Positions 57,308 through 64,000 of a stretch of 64,000 bases of DNA are shown here, in pieces. The translations under genes were made by a program, and so were the position numbers. Numbering within the stretch: position 1 is the first letter of the stretch; each line of letters starts with the position of its first letter. The notes beneath the pieces were generated by a model. That model had not been told where the DNA came from and did no database searches. It saw only the letters and a program-made list of their open reading frames with translations. Source of the stretch: Holtermannia corniformis (lineage: Eukaryota; Basidiomycota; Tremellomycetes; Holtermanniales); assembly GCA_001599935.1 (NCBI GenBank), contig BCIJ01000023.1, forward strand, positions 109,049-173,048, written 5' to 3'.

Positions 57308-59468
57308 ATGGTGCCCGCTGCGAACAACGATAGCAGCATGGGAGACGCTCAGCGGTATCCATTGGCACCGCCCCAAAGCTCACTGCAGGCTCAGCTCCAG
57401 ACGCTCGACCTCTTGGAAGCTCGCCTCGGCGGACTCACGGCACAGACGAGCTGGCCAGTCCATGTCCCTTTTGGCCCAAAGGCGACGGCAAGGGGCAAGC
57501 TGGTGCACACCAACGATCTCCGAGTCAATATCGGGTCAGGGATCTGGGTCGAGATGACGGCGCAAGAGGCCGGACAATACGTGCAGAGGCAGCGGCTACG
57601 TGAGTGAGCTGCTTGAGCCGACCGTCCATGCTGAGCCAAGTGTAGGACTGATTGAGCAGCATGTCCGGCTGGCAGACGCGTCGTCCGCAGATCCTACCCT
57701 TGTGGGAGCGGCCAAGTCTAGCTCTCGAGCAGAGTCGGCAGAGTCGGTCCTCCGTTCCGACCCAACATCTCAACCCACCCAGACCAAAGCTCCTTCACCC
57801 CCAGTGCCCGACATTGTAGTCTCGGCACCGTCCTCGAGCAAGCTGGCATCTGCCTCCTCCAAGCTACCATCTGCAAGTCCAAAGCCAGCAGCCGGCAGCT
57901 CGAGTGTTCCGACCAACATGGACTTGGTCAATCTGGTCGAGCAGCTCGCGCTCAAGGAAAACGAGGCGGGTGTGAAGCCTGCTACCTCGTCAAAGAAGGA
58001 TGGCCAGGGTGAAGTCATCCAAGACGATACAGTGAGTCGAGTCCCCATCTTGTACGCAAACTCATCATCAGATTCTCAACGAGGATGGGTTACCTTTTCT
58101 CGAGATCCGCGAGACGCCCGAGCAAGCAGAGTACGGCGGCGGAGAAGCCAGAGAACCTGTGGTGGTCGAGACAACGGCCGCGACGGATGACGCGTACTGG
58201 ACTGAAGCAGCGCGGAGACGGCGGGCGGAACGGCTCAGCAAGATCTTTGGCAATGACGATGACGACGATGAGGATGCGGACGATCAAGGCGCTTTAGCTA
58301 GTCCGGCTCTCAACGCTGCATCGTCGTCCGAGACGAGTACACCTGGCCAGCCAAAGTCGATCCTCAAACCGCCCGCGCGGAAAAAGTCGGTCTCGTTCGA
58401 GGATGACGAGCCGGCAACACCGCCGGTCTCGTCGGCGTCTTCTACAGGCTCGTTTGCCGGGTTCAAGCGTGGCTTTCTCAAGTCGCCGCTCAGTCATGAG
58501 ATCAAGCCCGCTCCTGCACCTAAAATTGTCGAGCTGGCGTCATCAGACCCAACGCCAGTAGCCGCGACTTGCGCACCCGACCCAACACCCGAGCCTATAG
58601 CACCACGGCCAAAGAAGAAGAGCCTATTCGCACAGCGCAAAGCGCAGCTGACGGCGCCAAAGACGGAAGCGCCGACTTTACCAGTGAAAACGCAAGGCCA
58701 GCCCGCAGCTGCCACCACCAGTCCGCGGTTACCGAAAGCGTCTTCATCCAAGCCCTCGAGCTCGATGAAGTCGAGTGTGATTGAGCGCGCGCCGGAGAAG
58801 CCGGTTTTCAAACCGATCAAACCTGCACCAGTCAAGACAGAGGGCTCTGATAGCGAGGTGTCACAGTTTACAGACGACGAGGACGATTTCGACATGGATC
58901 AGGCAATGCTAGCGCGCGAGGTCGCGCTCGAGTATCATAAACGGCGGAGTATGATGCACGTGCTGAACGAGGGCGGCACAGTGGGCGGGGACGAATGGGA
59001 TCGCGAGACGGGACAGGGACGGTGGGCCGATGATCGGCAAGTGCGTCGCGATTCCAGCATCTCCTACACTGCTAACAGCACCAGCTCAAGCTCGGCCTCC
59101 CGCAACTCTCTGGACCCGATTTCGAACCGATCGACGTCGCGGCTGTCGATCAGATCCATTTCTCCGACCTCGGCGCGCATATACGCGTCGGCAAGCTTGA
59201 GAATGGCAAGCTGATCGTTGCGGCCGGTGAGGATAGCGATGATACCGAGGCTGAAGAGGATGACGATCTCGACCGGGTCGAGGAGCGGAGGCGGCGTAAA
59301 GACGCGAGGGAGCGCTTGCTGCGTGCTGATCGGCCGGCGGTCAACGAGGTCCAGGTCCAGGGCTGGGCCAAGGTCGAGCCGGTCACTGCGCCACCGGCAG
59401 ATGGGAAACCCGCGGCTCCAGTCAAAAAGGTCTCCCGGTTCAAGCTAGCGCGCGCGGCTGGAATGTGA
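57308..59468 (+). CDS. BUD27: Unconventional prefoldin URI/Bud27-like
   Basis: URI binds the Rpb5 subunit and helps assemble RNA polymerases. The N-terminal exon holds the prefoldin part: helix LQAQLQTLDLLEARLGG, beta hairpins with LVHTNDLRVNIGSGIWVEMTAQEAGQYVQRQR, then after an intron the return helix LIEQHVRLADASS. The long central part is Ser/Pro rich. A conserved acidic segment, DDEDDFDMDQAMLAREVALEYHKRR, lies near 58870-58950. The C-terminus ends KKVSRFKLARAAGM, a basic tail typical of URI (TGA 59466-59468). Alternative starts at 57275 and 57339 are in frame. It converges on RPC40 (44 bp between stop codons), which is fitting for polymerase assembly but probably accidental. Confidence 0.85.
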
Positions 59469-59512
59469 ACACTGTTGTACATGTGCATCGTCGTTATCCA
59501 GCCAACTGCCCA

Positions 59513-60840
59513 CTACTCGGTCACGGGTGAGATCAAGTTTTCCAGCGCATCCTCAACAGCTTTGATCTTGTTCAGCAGAATGTCGATCGCCTCGGGCACG
59601 AGTTCTTCTGGCTTGTAGATGCCCGTGGACTCGACATTGTCTGCCCGTGTCAGCCTCGCTTCAGCTCAAAGCGGCGTCAACGTACAGATAAAGTGATCCC
59701 GGATTCGTGAGAGCTCGACTAGATCTGCGAATTCGGGATGGCGCAGGACCTCGCGCGAGACCGTGTCCTTGCGCGGGTTCTTGACGACGCACTGGGGTTG
59801 ACCGTGCGCGTCGTGCTCAATCTCGATCACGCCGGGCGGGAAGCAGTGTTTGAACTTTTCTTGGTGTTCTTGAGGGATCGGGGCGCGGAGGTGGATGCAG
59901 GGAAGGAGGCGGTAGGATGCGGTCGCTGCGGGGTTAGATTGAGACTGGCGGGCGACGGGGACTGACCGACTGGGGAGAACTTGGCGTGGTCTGAACCGAT
60001 GCCTTTGACGCAGTGGAGTTCGGCGTCGACCGTCTATACGTATACGAGTCAGGACGATCCGACGAAACGGAGGACCCACCTGGCCTGGCCGCAGCTTGAC
60101 GAGCAGAATGTCCGGGTTGACCGGGCCCGGCATTGGCCGCTTGGTCTTTTTCCAGTTGGCCTCTTGCTTGCCGACGGGTTGCCATGTGATATGACTGGAC
60201 GTGACCGACGAGTTGATGTACTTTTTCGCCGGGTCCGTCTCGGTCTTGGCCGCTTCCGGGTTACGTGTGCACGTCACTTTGAGGTCGAAGACGTATGTGT
60301 TCTTGTCGGTCGGAGCGGACGGGTTGGCTGTCAACGTCAGCTTGGGATATAGTAGGTCTTGGTCACTTACGCCACTCGAGTTGGCGTGGGTCGAGGTTAA
60401 GAGGGACGAGACCGAGCCGGTGAGCGAGCACCTCGTCTTGCATGACCGACGTGTTGTTCCACATGTGTACCGTTTCGACGGCGATCGACGGTACTTCTGC
60501 AATCATTGTGCGCCGGAGTGCGTTGGCGATTGATGCGTCCACGCCAACGAGGTCAAACTCGAGCGCGGTGGGTGTAAGCCGGTTGATGGTGGTCACGAGG
60601 CGCTGTAGATCGTCAGGCGGCTGGCACTCTATGGCACATGTCAACGCACCTGTTTGAACGTTTGCAGGCTCCAGCTGTGGTCCTCGCCGGGGTAGTGACC
60701 TGGAAAGTCGGAGCCAGCGACCTGGGAACCTGTCAGTTGAGCTGCTACCTCGCGCCCCACGGCCGACTGACTGCTCCGACACGTTCTGGGAGGACCTGGA
60801 CATGGCGCCTGCGCTCTACTGGGTCGAGGTTGCTCAGCAT
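59513..60840 (-). CDS. RPC40: RNA polymerase I and III subunit AC40
   Basis: AC40 is the alpha-like subunit shared by polymerases I and III and pairs with AC19. The start [20 protein letters not shown] is joined by a 53-nt intron to [21 protein letters not shown], then by another to [20 protein letters not shown]. The alpha-motif block [21 protein letters not shown] is followed by [24 protein letters not shown], and [31 protein letters not shown] and [21 protein letters not shown] continue in order. The end [29 protein letters not shown] precedes TAG at 59513-59515. Length of about 370-380 residues fits the family. It is divergent from the FHIP gene with 237 bp between starts. Confidence 0.95.
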
Positions 60841-61077
60841 TGTGCTTGTGGATGTCGAGAACAGCAGCAGATGGTAAAGACAATCGCAGCACCAAACAAG
60901 GACCACCGACTTTTGGTGGCACACGTCATCGACACGTCATTTTGTTGAAGCACATGAAACACCGCACATTCTGCTGCACCGGTCATGGTCATCCTTGTTC
61001 TGTTCTCTCTTGGCGTTCTCTCGCTTGCAAACGTCGTCGAGTCTATCGAAACAGCGCAGGAGAGCACTGGATGCACC

Positions 61078-64000
61078 ATGGAGGTCTCCAGCTTCTTTAC
61101 TCGCTTCCTGCACGCCCCAAAGGAGGCTCCACGGGCCATCCAACCCGACGATGCAGTCGAGTTTGACGCAAACTGGATTGCTATCCGGGTCGGTGAGGAC
61201 CGGTTCGAGGTGCAAGTGCTGACAGAGCGCCAAGGATACACTGCTGCAGCCCGACGAACGCCAGCTGAGCAAGTGCGGCACTTTGCACGCACGGGCCGTA
61301 CTGACCACGCACAGGGGTATCCATGCCACAGACGTTCCCGCAAGACTGCAGAACCTCGTCGACGCACTCGTCTACGAGAGCAATCGAAACGATGAAGAGT
61401 GCGTTGATCGATCAGACGGAGCCTGTCAACTCACACGCACAGCACCACCGGCTCATGCCTAGAATACTTTCTCAAAAACGACGTGCTCGGTCAACTCGGC
61501 AAACTCTGCGAGCCAGATCGACCGCGCGGTGTCAAGGGTGTGTTGTCGTCTGATCCCGAGTATTCACTGCTGACGCCGCAGCCGAGGTGCTCAAGGCTAT
61601 CAACAACTGCGTCGTGCTCATGAGCGAGCACTTTTTGGTTCACAATGCTGTACACCGACCACTGCGGAGGCTACTCAAGTCGTGTGTCGGGGATGATCCA
61701 GAGGAGCGGATAGACGGTCAAGCGCGCGTCATGGGCGCCGCGGCGTCAGAGGCTGGCAGCGATCCCGCACTCGACCTCGAGCTTGTCGACCTCATGTGTA
61801 TCCTCTGCTCCCGCATGCGTTCATAGTGAGTGCATCGGTACGCGAAAAAGTAGTTGACAACGCAGCCCTCCTCTGCTGCTCATCTTCTTCCACGATCGTT
61901 CTTGGCTTGGGTCAGCCTCCATACCTTTACCCAACGAAGCGGCGACCGAGCCACGTCCCTCGTCGCCGTCTCCATCCGGCCACACTGTCATTTCGGGCAC
62001 CAGCACCTCTCGGCGCCCACAGCGCTTCGAGTTCCTCCTCTTCTCCTACTTACTCCGCTTTGTCCACCGCGAAGGCCGGATCGGCGACTTTGCCCGCGCA
62101 GGCCTGCTCTTCCTCTTTGACATTGCCTTTCTACCCGTCACCGACGCCGAGCTCGCCGACGACAAGAATGCGGTTGACCCGCTGCAAGAAGCTAAAAACA
62201 GTCTGGCCGAGTTTGTGCTCGACGGCGATACGTGCGACGTCATGGCCGCTGGCCTCGGCGCCGTGTACTCGGTTCTACCGACCAAACTCTGCGTGCCGTC
62301 ACTTGCGTCTCAGCCCGAGGCGGTCGACGAAGGCCGAGCTGTCGGTGGCGGCATGCACCTCGGCGGAGATGTCATCACTGACAAAATGGACGAGGACGAC
62401 ACCCGGCCGACGTTATCGACCGACAAAGACGTCCAGAATCAGCTCGACTTGCTGCTCAAGCTGCTCGGCTTTGTACACGACGTCTTGTCTCGCTGCAGTG
62501 CGCCGTCCGAGTCGACATCAGCGCCAATGACCGTGACGCCGGCGACGTTGATCGGCGCTGCCATCATCCAAGCGACCTTGGCTTCGATCGAGACAAGCTT
62601 CCTCGGCAGTGTGCTGTACCCATCCATCCTAGAAAGCTCGGCAGCAGACGGCAGCGCCGTCGCCGTCATGACCTATTTACAAGTCATGCTGAATCAAGTC
62701 GATCACGGCCCTCTGCTGTCGCGTATTCTCAGCTATCTGCTTGGTCTGGATGCACAAGGCAATGCGCCGGTACGGCACAAGCACAAGAAGAGCACGGCCA
62801 TGTTACTGCTCGAACGCGACGAGCCGCGTCGCGATCACCTCGAATACTTTACCGCCGCGGGACGCTTCACCCTCAAAGACTTGGTGTTGGACAATCTCCG
62901 CAGTGGCGTACCGGAAGCGACGGTATCGGCACTCTACTTGCTTCAGAGCTTATTGGCTGGGCACTGTCGGGACTCTTTGGATGGCGTGCTCGTCCCACTC
63001 AAGGTTGACATTGCGACCTTGTTGGCGAAGCCGCTGTTGCCGGTCGATACGCTGCTCGGGGTGTCCGAACGCCCAGTGACGCCCGATTCGGACGTGTTTA
63101 TTTATCCATCGGCAGAGACGGGTGGCCACGACATGGCTTTGCCTCCAGACTTTGTTCCAACCCTCGACGCTACTCGACAACGCAACGCCGACCTGTACGC
63201 AGCACTGGTAGCCAAGATCAACCCGCACGTGTCGCCAGCAGGTGCAACCGAAGCATACATGGCCGACGTGCTCCACTCTCTCCGAGACGACCCGTGCTTT
63301 GTGCAGTCACAAGCGTTTCCCGACGCTCAAGTACATCCCATTGCATCCCTCCAGCACAGACTGAGCCCATCGGACCCAGTCTTGCGCACCGTTCTGACGC
63401 TCCTGGGCGACTTTTTCGCGCATTCATCCGATGAGAATGTGGCTTTGACAGGTGCGGCGTCGGTATTGGCCATTTGCCCGAACCGATCACTTGCCGGCTG
63501 GCTCGTGTGTGATACGCCTGAACGCCTAGACGCACAGTGGGATGCTCTCGATATCCCGAGCGGCGATGACGATCGTTCGCTCGACGAGCGCAGCGACCGT
63601 CGAGACGAAGGTGACGCACCCATTGTCAACACCACCGCCCTTCCCGCCGTCTACCAGGTTCTTCTCGATCTCACGCGGCAAATCGACGGCTACCGTGATC
63701 AAGTCGCCGACTTTGACCGTTTCCTCGCCGAACGTCGTCAGGGTCTGCTGTTTGCCGATCACCTAGACGACGCCATGAACGTCTTGCTCGACATTGACGC
63801 CGTCTCTTTCCCCGACACGCCTGCGCCTGCGGCCGTCCGACCCAAACCGCGACCGTCCATGGCTTCGAGCCTGCGGTCGTTTCTCACCCCAAAGAAAAAG
63901 TCCAACCCACCGGTCGCCGAGGCGATCACACCCCAGTCGGTCCGTAAAGCCGCAGAGGGGATCACGACTTCACCATTCAACGTGCACTACTCGCAGACTT
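61078..64000 (+). CDS. FHIP/RAI16-like protein (FTS-Hook-interacting), 3' end outside window
   Basis: FHIP proteins join FTS and Hook in a complex that links cargo such as endosomes to dynein. The start CACCATGG at 61078 gives MEVSSFFTRFLHAPKEAPRA. Short introns follow, then GIHATDVPARLQNLVDALVYES, DTTGSCLEYFLKNDVLGQLGKL, the family block INNCVVLMSEHFLVHNAVHRPLRRLL, FEFLLFSYLLRFVHREGRIGDFARAGLLFLF and DTCDVMAAGLGAVYSVLPTKL. A coding frame without stops continues from about 61850 to the window end, with a basic FLTPKKKSNPP segment near 63880. Fungal members are longer and more divergent than animal ones, so the Hook/FTS link is inferred from the family only. Confidence 0.85.

Overview
The window is nuclear DNA of a GC-rich, intron-dense fungus, most likely a basidiomycete. 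Most genes are cut by many introns of about 40-65 nt with GTRNGT donors, CTGAC/CTNAC branch sites and YAG acceptors. The gene content (Kog1/Raptor, Cch1, Dug2, Get2, P5B ATPase, Hap2, Lys tRNA with a short intron) is fungal. A Pucciniomycotina source is a guess.

Region 1 (1-5,000) is a nest of retroelements. The 3' part of a Ty3/gypsy chromovirus (RT, RNase H, integrase, chromodomain, a 23-bp repeat array, a polypurine tract and the 3' LTR at 4200-4466) sits inside a decayed Ty1/copia RT gene. A 318-bp solo LTR with a 5-bp target duplication has in turn interrupted the chromovirus RT. Between integrase and 3' LTR lies an antisense, intron-containing gene for a Cys-rich protein. Region 2 (5,100-7,270) has a tRNA-Lys(CTT) with a 22-nt intron and a Gag-like remnant.

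Region 3 (7,270-37,100) is dense conserved gene space: CSN2 and KOG1 (divergent), GET2 and AVT3-type transporter, CCH1, a DUF4203-like membrane protein, DUG2, and an Lnt-like CN-hydrolase. Region 4 (37,200-46,000) is accessory: a Fic/Doc-like protein with Gln in place of the motif His, an LTR-like segment, a 22-bp perfect palindrome, and two diverged HAP2/NF-YA copies flanking an intact seven-exon gene that I do not recognise.

Region 5 (46,176-64,000) returns to conserved genes: ATP5 (OSCP), a single-pass membrane protein, a P5B ATPase (YPK9/ATP13A2 type), FES1, a UPF0052/CofD-like protein, URI/BUD27, RPC40 (AC40) and a FHIP-like protein running off the end. Convergent pairs are very tight (12-69 bp between stop codons) and divergent pairs share promoters of about 130-560 bp. 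No operon-like logic is expected. Several genes touch nutrient and vacuole physiology (Kog1, Avt3, Ypk9, Dug2, Cch1), but I read that as coincidence. Exon boundaries given below were deduced by eye from frame, splice consensus and protein-family memory.
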